Positions 27,320 to 41,303 of a DNA stretch of 64,000 nt are shown piece after piece. The position numbers and the translations under genes were made by a program. Below the pieces are notes generated by a model. The model was not told where the DNA came from. It was given only the letters and a program-made list of their open reading frames with translations, and did no database searches. The first letter of the stretch is position 1. Each line of letters opens with the position of its first letter. This DNA comes from Megachile rotundata (taxonomy: Eukaryota; Arthropoda; Insecta; Hymenoptera; Megachilidae): positions 806,001 through 870,000 of the forward strand of contig NW_027473345.1 in the NCBI RefSeq assembly GCF_050947335.1. The letters run 5' to 3'.

Positions 27320-30300
27320 TAATTCTGATTGTATGATAGTGATTGTGTGATTTTGATTGTACGATTGTGGTTCTATGATTGTGATTGTATGATTGTGATT
27401 GTATGATTGTGATTGTATGATTGTGATTGTATGATTGTGATTGTATGATTGTGATTGTATGATTGTGATTGTATGATTGTGATTGTATGATTGTGATTGT
27501 ATGATTGTGATTGTATGATTGTGATTGTATGATTGTGATTGTATGATTGGGATTGTATGATTGTGATTGTATCATTGTGATTGTGTGATTGTGTTTGTAT
27601 GATTCTAATTGTATGCATGTGAATGTATAATTCTGATTGTATGTTTGTGATAATATGATTGCGATTGTATCATTGTGACTGTATGATTGTGATTGTATGA
27701 TTGTGATTGTATGATTGTGTTTGTATGATTGCGATTGTATGATTATGATTTTGTGAATGTGATTGTATGATTGTGATTGTATGATTGTGATTATATGATT
27801 GTGATTGTATGACTGTGATTGTATGATTGTGATTGTATGATTGTGATTGCATGATTGTTATTGTATGATTGTGATTGTATAATTGTGATTGTATGATTGT
27901 GATTGTATCATTGTGATTGTATGATTGTGATTGTATGATTGTAATTCTATGATTGTGATTGTAGGATTGTGATTGTACAATTGCGGTTGTCTGATTGCGA
28001 TTGTGTGATTGTGACTGTATGATTGTGTTTGTGTGATTGCGTTTGTATGATTCTAATTGTATGCATGTGAATGTATAATTCTGATTGTATATTTGTGATA
28101 ATATGATTGCTATTGTATGATTGCGATTGTATGATTGTGATTGTATGATTGTTACTGTGTGATTGTGATTGTATCATTGTGATTGTATGATTGTGATTGT
28201 ATGATTGTGATTGTATGATTGTGATTGTATGATTGTGATTGTATGATTGTGATTGTATGATTGTGATTGTATGATTGCGATTGTATGATTGTGATGGTGT
28301 GATTGTGATTGCATGATTGTGATTGTATGATGGTGATTGTGTGATTGCGTTTGTATGATGCTAATTGTATGCATGTGAATGTATAATTCTGATTGTATGT
28401 TTGTGATAATATGATTGCGATTGTAGGATTGTGATTGTATGATTGTGATTGTAAGATTGTAATTGTATGATTGTGATTGTATTATTTTGATTGTATAATT
28501 GTGATTGTATGAAAGTGATTGTATAATTGTGATTGTATGATTGTGATTGTATGATTGTGATTGTATGATTGTGATTGTATGATTGTGATTGTATGACTGT
28601 GATTGTATGATTGTGATTGTATGATTGTGATCGTAAGACTGTGATTGTATGATTGTGATTGTATAATTGTGATTGTATAATTGTGATTGCATGATTGTGA
28701 TTGTATGATTGTCATTGTACGATTGTGGTTGTATGATTGTGATTGTATGATTGTGATTGTATGATTGTGATTGTATGATTGTGATTGTATGATTGTGATT
28801 GTATGATTGTGATTGTATGATTGTGATTGTATGATTGTGATTGTATGATTGTGATTGTATGATTGTGATTGTATGATTGTGATTGTGTGATTGCGTTTGT
28901 ATGATTCTAATTGTATGCATGTGAATGTATAGTTCTGATTGTATGATTGTGATTGTGTGATTGTGTTTGTATGATTGTGATTGTATGATTGTGATTGCAT
29001 GATTGTGATTGTATGATTGTCATTGTACGATTGTGGTTGTATGATTGTGATTGTATGATTGTGATTGTATGATTGTGATTGTATGATTGTGATTGTATGA
29101 TTGTGATTGTATGATTGTGATTGTATGATTGTGATTGTATGATTGTGATTGTATGATTGCGATTGTCTGATTGCGATTGTGTGATTGTGACTGTATGATT
29201 GTGATTGTATGATTGTGATTCTATGATTGTGATTCTATGATTGTAATTGTATGAATGTGATTGTATGATTGTGATTGTCTGATTGCGTTTGTATGATTCT
29301 AATTGTATGCATGTGAATGTATAATTCTGATTGTATGATTGTGATTGTATAATTGTGATTGTATAATTGTGATTGTACGATTCTGGTTCTATGATTGCAA
29401 TTGTATGATTGTGTTTGTATAATTGTGATTGTATGATTGTGATTGTATGATTGTGATTGTATGACTGTGATTGTATGATTGTGATTGTATGATTGTGATT
29501 GCATGATTGTGATTGTATGATTGTGATTGTATGATTGTGATTGTATGATTGTGATTGTGTGATTGCGTTTGTATGATTCTAATTGTATGCATGCGAATGT
29601 ATAATTCTGATTGCATGATTGTGATTCTATGATTGTGATTGTATGATTGTAATTGTATGAATGTGATTGTATGATTGTGATTGTGTGATTGCGTTTGTAT
29701 GATTCTAATTGTATGCATGTGAATGTATAGTTCTGATTGTATGATTGTGATTGTATGATTGTGATTGTGTGATTGTGTTTGTATGATTGTGATTGTATGA
29801 TTGTGATTGTATGACTGTGATTGTATGATTGTGATTGTATAATTGTGTTTGTATAATTGTGATTGCATGATTGTTATTGTATGATTGTCATTGTACGATT
29901 GTGGTTGTATGATTGTGATTGTATGATTGTGATTGTATGATTGTGATTGTATGATTGTGATTGTATGATTGTGATTGTATGATTGTGATTGTATGATTGT
30001 GATTGTATGATTGTGATTGTATGATTGTGATTGTGTGATTGCGTTTGTATGATTCTAATTGTAGGCATGCGAATGTATAATTCTGATTGTATGTTTGTGA
30101 TAATATGATTGCGATTGTATGATTGTGACTGTATGATTGTGATTGTATGAATGTGATTGTATGATTGTGATTGTATGATTGCGATTTTATGATTGTGATC
30201 GTAAGACTGTGATTGTATGATTGTGATTGTATGATTGTGATTGTATGATTGTGATTGTATGATTGTGATTGTATGATTGTGATTGTATGATTGTGATTGT

Positions 30301-31323
30301 ATGATTGTGATTGTATGACTGTGATTGTATGATTGTGATTGTATGATTGTGATTGTATGATTGTGATTGTATGATTGTGATTGTATGATTGTGATTGTAT
30401 GATTGTGATTGTGTGATTGCGTTTGTATGATTCTAATTGTATGCAAGCGAATGTATAATTCTGATTGCATGATTGTGATTCTATGATTGTGATTGTATGA
30501 TTGTAATTGTATGAATGTGATTGTATGATTGTGATTGTGTGATTGCGTTTGTATGATTCTAATTGTATGCATGTGAATGTATAGTTCTGATTGTATGATT
30601 GTGATTGTATGATTGTGATTGTATGATTGTGATTGTGTGATTGTGTTTGTATGATTGTGATTGTATGATTGTGATTGTATGACTGTGATTGTATGATTGT
30701 GATTGTATAATTGTGTTTGTATAATTGTGATTGCATGATTGTTATTGTATGATTGTCATTGTACGATTGTGGTTGTATGATTGTGATTGTATGATTGTGA
30801 TTGTATGATTGTGATTGTATGATTGTGATTGTATGATTGTGATTGTATGATTGTGATTGTATGATTGTGATTGTATGATTGTGATTGTATGATTGTGATT
30901 GTATGATTGTGATTGTATGATTGTGATTGTGTGATTGCGTTTGTATGATTCTAATTGTAGGCATGCGAATGTATAATTCTGATTGTATGTTTGTGATAAT
31001 ATGATTGCGATTGTATGATTGTGACTGTATGATTGTGATTGCATGAATGTGATTGTATGATTGTGATTGTATGATTGCGATTTTATGATTGTGATCGTAA
31101 GACTGTGATTGTATGATTGTGATTGTATGATTGTGATTGTATGATTGTGATTGTATGATTGTGATTGTATGATTGTGATTGTATGATTGTGATTGTATGA
31201 TTTTGATTGTATAATTGTGATTGTGTGATAGTGATTGTGTGATTGTGACTGCATGATTGTGATTCTATGATTGAGATTGTATGATTGTAATTGTACGATT
31301 ATGATTGTATGATTGTGATTGTA

Positions 31324-31407
31324 TGATTCTACTTGCGTGATTGTGATTGTATGATTGTGAATATATAATTGTATTTGAGTTACTGTGATTGCCGGATTGC
31401 TATTGTA
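31324..31407 (+). repeat. Cassette B copy 8 (B3)
   Basis: CCGG at 31392, 292 units after copy 7. It is the partner of copy 6 at 7952 bp and shares its upstream GAGATTG variant. Confidence 0.92.
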
Positions 31408-34400
31408 TAATTCTGATTGTATGATAGTGATTGTGTGATTTTGATTGTACGATTGTGGTTCTATGATTGTGATTGTATGATTGTGATTGTATGATTGTGA
31501 TTGTATGATTGTGATTGTATGATTGTGATTGTATGATTGTGATTGTATGATTGTGATTGTATGATTGTGATTGTATGATTGTGATTGTATGATTGTGATT
31601 GTATGATTGGGATTGTATGATTGTGATTGTATCATTGTGATTGTGTGATTGTGTTTGTATGATTCTAATTGTATGCATGTGAATGTATAATTCTGATTGT
31701 ATGTTTGTGATAATATGATTGCGATTGTATCATTGTGACTGTATGATTGTGATTGTATGATTGTGATTGTATGATTGTGTTTGTATGATTGCGATTGTAT
31801 GATTATGATTTTGTGAATGTGATTGTATGATTGTGATTGTATGATTGTGATTATATGATTGTGATTGTATGACTGTGATTGTATGATTGTGATTGTATGA
31901 TTGTGATTGCATGATTGTTATTGTATGATTGTGATTGTATAATTGTGATTGTATGATTGTGATTGTATCATTGTGATTGTATGATTGTGATTGTATGATT
32001 GTGATTCTATGATTGTGATTGTAGGATTGTGATTGTACAATTGCGGTTGTCTGATTGCGATTGTGTGATTGTGACTGTATGATTGTGTTTGTGTGATTGC
32101 GTTTGTATGATTCTAATTGTATGCATGTGAATGTATAATTCTGATTGTATATTTGTGATAATATGATTGCTATTGTATGATTGCGATTGTATGATTGTGA
32201 TTGTATGATTGTTACTGTGTGATTGTGATTGTATCATTGTGATTGTATGATTGTGATTGTATGATTGTGATTGTATGATTGTGATTGTATGATTGTGATT
32301 GTATGATTGTGATTGTATGATTGTGATGGTGTGATTGTGATTGCCTGATTGTGATTGCATGATTGTGATTGTATGATGGTGATTGTGTGATTGCGTTTGT
32401 ATGATGCTAATTGTATGCATGTGAATGTATAATTCTGATTGTATGTTTGTGATAATATGATTGCGATTGTAGGATTGTGATTGTATGATTGTGATTGTAA
32501 GATTGTAATTGTATGATTGTGATTGTATTATTTTGATTGTATAATTGTGATTGTATGAATGTGATTGTATAATTGTGATTGTATGATTGTGATTGTATGA
32601 TTGTGATTGTATGATTGTGATTGTATGACTGTGATTGTATGATTGTGATTGTATGATTGTGATCGTAAGACTGTGATTGTATGATTGTGATTGTATAATT
32701 GTGATTGTATAATTGTGATTGCATGATTGTGATTGTATGATTGTCATTGTACGATTGTGGTTGTATGATTGTGATTGTATGATTGTGATTGTATGATTGT
32801 GATTGTATGATTGTGATTGTATGATTGTGATTGTATGATTGTGATTGTATGATTGTGATTGTATGATTGTGATTGTATGATTGTGATTGTATGATTGTGA
32901 TTGTATGATTGTGATTGTATGATTGTGATTGTGTGATTGCGTTTGTATGATTCTAATTGTATGCATGTGAATGTATAGTTCTGATTGTATGATTGTGATT
33001 GTATGATTGTGATTGTGTGATTGTGTTTGTATGATTGTGATTGTATGATTGTGATTGCATGATTGTGATTGTATGATTGTCATTGTACGATTGTGGTTGT
33101 ATGATTGTGATTGTATGATTGTGATTGTATGATTGTGATTGTATGATTGTGATTGTATGATTGTGATTGTATGATTGTGATTGTATGATTGTGATTGTAT
33201 GATTGTGATTGTATGATTGCGATTGTCTGATTGCGATTGTGTGATTGTGACTGTATGATTGTGATTGTATGATTGTGATTCTATGATTGGGATTCTATGA
33301 TTGTAATTGTATGAATGTGATTGTATGATTGTGATTGTGTGATTGCGTTTGTATGATTCTAATTGTATGCATGTGAATGTATAGTTCTGATTGTATGATT
33401 GTGATTGTATGATTGCGATTGTCTGATTGCGATTGTGTGATTGTGAATGTATGATTGTGATTGCATGATTGTGATTCTATGATTGTGATTGTATCATTGT
33501 AATTGTATGAATGTGATTGTATGATTGTGATTGTGTGATTGGGTTTGTATGATTCTAATTGTATGCATGTGAATGTATAGTTCTGATTGTATGATTGTGA
33601 TTGTATGATTGTGATTGTGTGATTGTGTTTGTATGATTGTGATTGTATGATTGTGATTGTATGACTGTGATTGTATGATTGTGATTGTATAATTGTGATT
33701 GTATAATTGTGATTGCATGATTGTGATTGTATGATTGTCATTGTACGATTGTGGTTGTATGATTGTGATTGTATGATTGTGATTGTATGATTGTGATTGT
33801 ATGATTGTGATTGTATGATTGTGATTGTATGATTGTGATTGTATGATTGTGATTGTATGATTGTGATTGTATGATTGTGATTGTATGATTGTGATTGTAT
33901 GATTGTGATTGTATGATTGTGATTGTGTGATTGCGTTTGTATGATTCTAATTGTATGCATGTGAATGTATAGTTCTGATGGTATGATTGTGATTGTATGA
34001 TTGTGATTGTGTGATTGTGTTTGTATGATTGTGATTGTATGATTGTGATTGCATGATTGTGATTGTATGATTGTCATTGTACGATTGTGGTTGTATGATT
34101 GTGATTGTATGATTGTGATTGTATGATTGTGATTGTATGATTGTGATTGTATGATTGTGATTGTATGATTGTGTTTGTATGATTGTGATTGTATGATTGT
34201 GATTGTATGATTGTGATTGTATCAATGTGATTGTATGATTGTGATTGTGTGATTGTGATTCTATGATTGTGATTGTTGGATTGCGATTGTACATTTGCGA
34301 TTGTCTGATTGCGATTGTGTGATTGTGATTGTATGATTGTGTTTGTGTGATTGCGTTTGTATGATTCTAATTGTATGCATGTGAATGTATAATTCTGATT

Positions 34401-35593
34401 GTATATTTGTGATAATATGATTGCGATTGTATGATTGTGATTGTATGATTGTGATTGTATGATTGTGATTGTATGATTGTGATTGTGTGATTGTGATTGT
34501 GCGATTGTGGTTCTATGATTGTAATTGTATGATTGTGTTTGTATAATTGTGATTGTATGATTGTGATTGTATGATTGTGATTGTATGATTGTGATTGTAT
34601 GATTGTGATTGTATGATTGTGATTGTATGATTGTGATTGTATGATTGTGATTGTATGATTGTGATTGTATGATTGTGATTGTATGATTGTGATTGTATGA
34701 TTGTGATTGTATGATTGCGATTGTCTGATTGCGATTGTGTGATTGTGACTGTATGATTGTGATTGTATGATTGTGATTCTATGATTGTGATTCTATGATT
34801 GTAATTGTATGAATGTGATTGTATGATTGTGATTGTGTGATTGCGTTTGTATGATTCTAATTGTATGCATGTGAATGTATAGTTCTGATTGTATGATTGT
34901 GATTGTATGATTGTGATTGTATGATTGTGATTGTATGATTGTGATTGTATGATTGTGATTGTATGATTGTAATTGTGTGATTGCGTTTGTATGATTCTAA
35001 TTGTGTGCATGCGAATGTATAATTCTGACTGTGTGTTTGTGATAATATGATTGCGATTGTATGATTGTGACTGTATGATTGTGTTTGTGTGATTGCGTTT
35101 GTATGATTCTAATTGTATGCATGTGAATGTATAATTCTGATTGTATATTTGTGATAATATGATTGCGATTGTATGATTGTGATTGTATGATTGTGATTGT
35201 ATGATTGTGATTGTATGATTGTGATTGCATGATTGTGATTGTGTGATTGTGATTGTACGATTGTGGTTCTATGATTGTAATTGTATGATTGTGTTTGTAT
35301 AATTGTGATTGTATGACTGCGATAGTATGATTGTGATCGTAAGACTGTGATTGTATGATTGTGATTGTATGATTGTGATTGTATGATTGTGATTGCATGA
35401 TTGTGATTGTGTGATTGTGATTGTATGATTGTGGTTCTATGATTGTAATTATATGATTGTGTTTGTATAATTGTGATTGTATGATTGTGATTGTATGATT
35501 GTGACTGTATGATTGTGATTGTACGATTGTGATTGTACGATTGTGATTGTACGATTGTGGTTTTATGATTGTGACTGTATGATAGTAACTGTA

Positions 35594-35627
35594 TGATAGA
35601 GATTGTGTAAATGCGATTGTGATTGCA
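35594..35627 (+). repeat. Cassette C copy 4 (C2)
   Basis: Extra hexamer at 35608-35613. No other register shift is seen between copies 3 and 4, a span of about 23 kb. Confidence 0.92.
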
Positions 35628-36565
35628 TGATCGTAATTGTATGATTGTGAATGTATGATTATGATTGCATGATTGCGATTGTCTGATTGCGATTGTGTGA
35701 TTGTGAATGTATGATTGTGATTGCATGATTGTGATTCTATGATTGTGATTGTATGATTGTAATTGTATGAATGTGATTGTATGATTGTGATTGTGTGATT
35801 GCGTTTGTATGATTCTAATTGTATGCATGTGAATGTATAGTTCTGATTGTATGATTGTGATTGTATGATTGTGATTGTATGATTGTGATTGTGTGATTGT
35901 GTTTGTATGATTGTGATTGTATGATTGTGATTGTATGACTGTGATTGTATGATTGTGATTGTATAATTGTGTTTGTATAATTGTGATTGCATGATTGTTA
36001 TTGTATGATTGTCATTGTACGATTGTGGTTGTATGATTGTGATTGTATGATTGTGATTGTATGATTGTGATTGTATGATTGTGATTGTATGATTGTGATT
36101 GTATGATTGTGATTGTATGATTGTGATTGTATGATTGTGATTGTATGATTGTGATTGTATGATTGTGATTGTGTGATTGCGTTTGTATGATTCTAATTGT
36201 AGGCATGCGAATGTATAATTCTGATTGTATGTTTGTGATAATATGATTGCGATTGTATGATTGTGACTGTATGATTGTGATTGCATGAATGTGATTGTAT
36301 GATTGTGATTGTATGATTGCGATTTTATGATTGTGATCGTAAGACTGTGATTGTATGATTGTGATTGTATGATTGTGATTGTATGATTGTGATTGTATGA
36401 TTGTGATTGTATGATTGTGATTGTATGATTGTGATTGTATGATTTTGATTGTATAATTGTGATTGTGTGATAGTGATTGTGTGATTGTGACTGCATGATT
36501 GTGATTCTATGATTGAGATTGTATGATTGTAATTGTACGATTATGATTGTATGATTGTGATTGTA

Positions 36566-36649
36566 TGATTCTACTTGCGTGATTGTGATTGTATGATTGT
36601 GAATATATAATTGTATTTGAGTTACTGTGATTGCCGGATTGCTATTGTA
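36566..36649 (+). repeat. Cassette B copy 9 (B3)
   Basis: CCGG at 36634, 5242 bp after copy 8 (374 units plus 6; one cassette C lies between). It is the copy 8 equivalent in the second 5-kb unit. Confidence 0.92.
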
Positions 36650-39600
36650 TAATTCTGATTGTATGATAGTGATTGTGTGATTTTGATTGTACGATTGTGG
36701 TTCTATGATTGTGATTGTATGATTGTGATTGTATGATTGTGATTGTATGATTGTGATTGTATGATTGTGATTGTATGATTGTGATTGTATGATTGTGATT
36801 GTATGATTGTGATTGTATGATTGTGATTGTATGATTGTGATTGTATGATTGGGATTGTATGATTGTGATTATATGATTGTGATTGTATGACTGTGATTGT
36901 ATGATTGTGATTGTATGATTGTGATTGCATGATTGTTATTGTATGATTGTGATTGTATAATTGTGATTGTATGATTGTGATTGTATCATTGTGATTGTAT
37001 GATTGTGATTGTATGATTGTGATTCTATGATTGTGATTGTAGGATTGTGATTGTACAATTGCGGTTGTCTGATTGCGATTGTGTGATTGTGACTGTATGA
37101 TTGTGTTTGTGTGATTGCGTTTGTATGATTCTAATTGTATGCATGTGAATGTATAATTCTGATTGTATATTTGTGATAATATGATTGCTATTGTATGATT
37201 GCGATTGTATGATTGTGATTGTATGATTGTTACTGTGTGATTGTGATTGTATCATTGTGATTGTATGATTGTGATTGTATGATTGTGATTGTATGATTGT
37301 GATTGTATGATTGTGATTGTATGATTGTGATTGTATGATTGTGATGGTGTGATTGTGATTGCATGATTGTGATTGCATGATTGTGATTGTATGATGGTGA
37401 TTGTGTGATTGCGTTTGTATGATGCTAATTGTATGCATGTGAATGTATAATTCTGATTGTATGTTTGTGATAATATGATTGCGATTGTAGGATTGTGATT
37501 GTATGATTGTGATTGTAAGATTGTAATTGTATGATTGTGATTGTATTATTTTGATTGTATAATTGTGATTGTATGAATGTGATTGTATAATTGTGATTGT
37601 ATGATTGTGATTGTATGATTGTGATTGTATGATTGTGATTGTATGACTGTGATTGTATGATTGTGATTGTATGATTGTGATCGTAAGACTGTGATTGTAT
37701 GATTGTGATTGTATAATTGTGATTGTATAATTGTGATTGCATGATTGTGATTGTATGATTGTCATTGTACGATTGTGGTTGTATGATTGTGATTGTATGA
37801 TTGTGATTGTATGATTGTGATTGTATGATTGTGATTGTATGATTGTGATTGTATGATTGTGATTGTATGATTGTGATTGTATGATTGTGATTGTATGATT
37901 GTGATTGTATGATTGTGATTGTATGATTGTGATTGTATGATTGTGATTGTATGATTGTGATTGTATGATTGTGATTGTGTGATTGCGTTTGTATGATTCT
38001 AATTGTATGCATGTGAATGTATAGTTCTGATTGTATGATTGTGATTGTATGATTGTGATTGTGTGATTGTGTTTGTATGATTGTGATTGTATGATTGTGA
38101 TTGCATGATTGTGATTGTATGATTGTCATTGTACGATTGTGGTTGTATGATTGTGATTGTATGATTGTGATTGTATGATTGTGATTGTATGATTGTGATT
38201 GTATGATTGTGATTGTATGATTGTGATTGTATGATTGTGATTGTATGATTGTGATTGTATGATTGTGATTGTATGATTGCGATTGTCTGATTGCGATTGT
38301 GTGATTGTGACTGTATGATTGTGATTGTATGATTGTGATTCTATGATTGGGATTCTATGATTGTAATTGTATGAATGTGATTGTATGATTGTGATTGTGT
38401 GATTGCGTTTGTATGATTCTAATTGTATGCATGTGAATGTATAGTTCTGATTGTATGATTGTGATTGTATGATTGCGATTGTCTGATTGCGATTGTGTGA
38501 TTGTGAATGTATGATTGTGATTGCATGATTGTGATTCTATGATTGTGATTGTATCATTGTAATTGTATGAATGTGATTGTATGATTGTGATTGTGTGATT
38601 GGGTTTGTATGATTCTAATTGTATGCATGTGAATGTATAGTTCTGATTGTATGATTGTGATTGTATGATTGTGATTGTGTGATTGTGTTTGTATGATTGT
38701 GATTGTATGATTGTGATTGTATGACTGTGATTGTATGATTGTGATTGTATAATTGTGATTGTATAATTGTGATTGCATGATTGTGATTGTATGATTGTCA
38801 TTGTACGATTGTGGTTGTATGATTGTGATTGTATGATTGTGATTGTATGATTGTGATTGTATGATTGTGATTGTATGATTGTGATTGTATGATTGTGATT
38901 GTATGATTGTGATTGTATGATTGTGATTGTATGATTGTGATTGTATGATTGTGATTGTATGATTGTGATTGTATGATTGTGATTGTATGATTGTGATTGT
39001 GTGATTGCGTTTGTATGATTCTAATTGTATGCATGTGAATGTATAGTTCTGATGGTATGATTGTGATTGTATGATTGTGATTGTGTGATTGTGTTTGTAT
39101 GATTGTGATTGTATGATTGTGATTGCATGATTGTGATTGTATGATTGTCATTGTACGATTGTGGTTGTACGATTGTGATTGTATGATTGTGATTGTATGA
39201 TTGTGATTGTATGATTGTGATTGTATGATTGTGTTTGTATGATTGTGATTGTATGATTGTGATTGTATGATTGTGATTGTATCAATGTGATTGTATGATT
39301 GTGATTGTGTGATTGTGATTCTATGATTGTGATTGTTGGATTGCGATTGTACAATTGCGATTGTCTGATTGCGATTGTGTGATTGTGATTGTATGATTGT
39401 GTTTGTGTGATTGCGTTTGTATGATTCTAATTGTATGCATGTGAATGTATAATTCTGATTGTATATTTGTGATAATATGATTGCGATTGTATGATTGTGA
39501 TTGTATGATTGTGATTGTATGATTGTGATTGTATGATTGTGATTGTGTGATTGTGATTGTGCGATTGTGGTTCTATGATTGTAATTGTATGATTGTGTTT

Positions 39601-40667
39601 GTATAATTGTGATTGTATGATTGTGATTGTATGATTGTGATTGTATGATTGTGATTGTATGATTGTGATTGTATGATTGTGATTGTATGATTGTGATTGT
39701 ATGATTGTGATTGTATGATTGTGATTGTATGATTGTGATTGTATGATTGTGATTGTATGATTGTGATTGTATGATTGTGATTGTATGATTGCGATTGTCT
39801 GATTGCGATTGTGTGATTGTGACTGTATGATTGTGATTGTATGATTGTGATTCTATGATTGTGATTCTATGATTGTAATTGTATGAATGTGATTGTATGA
39901 TTGTGATTGTGTGATTGCGTTTGTATGATTCTAATTGTATGCATGTGAATGTATAGTTCTGATTGTATGATTGTGATTGTATGATTGTGATTGTATGATT
40001 GTGATTGTATGATTGTGATTGTATGATTGTGATTGTATGATTGTAATTGTGTGATTGCGTTTGTATGATTCTAATTGTGTGCATGCGAATGTATAATTCT
40101 GACTGTGTGTTTGTGATAATATGATTGCGATTGTATGATTGTGACTGTATGATTGTGTTTGTGTGATTGCGTTTGTATGATTCTAATTGTATGCATGTGA
40201 ATGTATAATTCTGATTGTATATTTGTGATAATATGATTGCGATTGTATGATTGTGATTGTATGATTGTGATTGTATGATTGTGATTGTATGATTGTGATT
40301 GCATGATTGTGATTGTGTGATTGTGATTGTACGATTGTGGTTCTATGATTGTAATTGTATGATTCTGTTTGTATAATTGTGATTGTATGATTGCGATAGT
40401 ATGATTGTGATCGTAAGACTGTGATTGTATGATTGTGATTGTATGATTGTGATTGTATGATTGTGATTGCATGATTGTGATTGTGTGATTGTGATTGTAT
40501 GATTGTGGTTCTATGATTGTAATTATATGATTGTGTTTGTATAATTGTGATTGTATGATTGTGATTGTATGATTGTGACTGTATGATTGTGATTGTACGA
40601 TTGTGATTGTACGATTGTGATTGTACGATTGTGGTTTTATGATTGTGACTGTATGATAGTAACTGTA

Positions 40668-40701
40668 TGATAGAGATTGTGTAAATGCGATTGTGATTGC
40701 A
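40668..40701 (+). repeat. Cassette C copy 5 (C2)
   Basis: Extra hexamer at 40682-40687, 5074 bp after copy 4, in the second 5-kb unit. Confidence 0.92.
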
Positions 40702-41219
40702 TGATCGTAATTGTATGATTGTGAATGTATGATTATGATTGCATGATTGCGATTGTCTGATTGCGATTGTGTGATTGTGAATGTATGATTGTGATTGCAT
40801 GATTGTGATTCTATGATTGTGATTGTATGATTGTAATTGTATGAATGTGATTGTATGATTGTGATTGTGTGATTGCGTTTGTATGATTCTAATTGTATGC
40901 ATGTGAATGTATAGTTCTGATTGTATGATTGTGATTGTATGACTGTGATTGTATGATTGTGATTGTATAATTGTGACTGTATAATTGTGATTGCATCATT
41001 GTGATTGTATGATTGTCATTGTACGATTGTGGTTGTATGATTGTGATTGTATGATTGTGATTGTATGATTGTGATTGTATGATTGTGATTGTATGATTTT
41101 GATTGTATAATTGTGATTGTGTGATAGTGATTGTGTGATTGTGACTGCATGATTGTGATTCTATGATTGTGATTGTATGATTGTAATTGTACGATTATGA
41201 TTGTATGATTGTGATTGTA

Positions 41220-41303
41220 TGATTCTACTTGCGTGATTGTGATTGTATGATTGTGAATATATAATTGTATTTGAGTTACTGTGATTGCCGGATTGCTATT
41301 GTA
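41220..41303 (+). repeat. Cassette B copy 10 (B2)
   Basis: CCGG at 41288. It carries haplotype B2 and is the partner of copy 4 at 28,068 bp, showing that this stretch descends from the 12-15 kb region or shares an ancestor with it. Confidence 0.92.

Larger units (their letters stand above)
25001..32940 (+). repeat. Large tandem duplication L, copy 2
   Basis: About 7.94 kb, directly adjacent to copy 1. It carries the same marker order with one 2.7-kb unit where copy 1 has two. Offsets to copy 1 change only in steps of 14 or 28 bp, which are gains or losses of whole units in consensus tracts. Confidence 0.82.
30570..35850 (+). repeat. 5-kb unit K, copy 1
   Basis: Markers 30568, 30960, 32122, 32416, 32962, 33368, 33564, 33956, 34376, 34866, 35006, 35118 and cassette C at 35608 recur in order in copies 2 and 3. 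Its left part overlaps the end of the large duplication L, so unit K was cut out of L material plus newer sequence. Confidence 0.85.
35851..40930 (+). repeat. 5-kb unit K, copy 2
   Basis: Tandem to copy 1; offsets range from 5018 to 5256 bp. The cassette A at 31674 has no partner here: near 36851 the GATTGGGATTG variant runs straight into GATTATATG, a loss of 224 bp (16 units) relative to copy 1. Confidence 0.85.
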
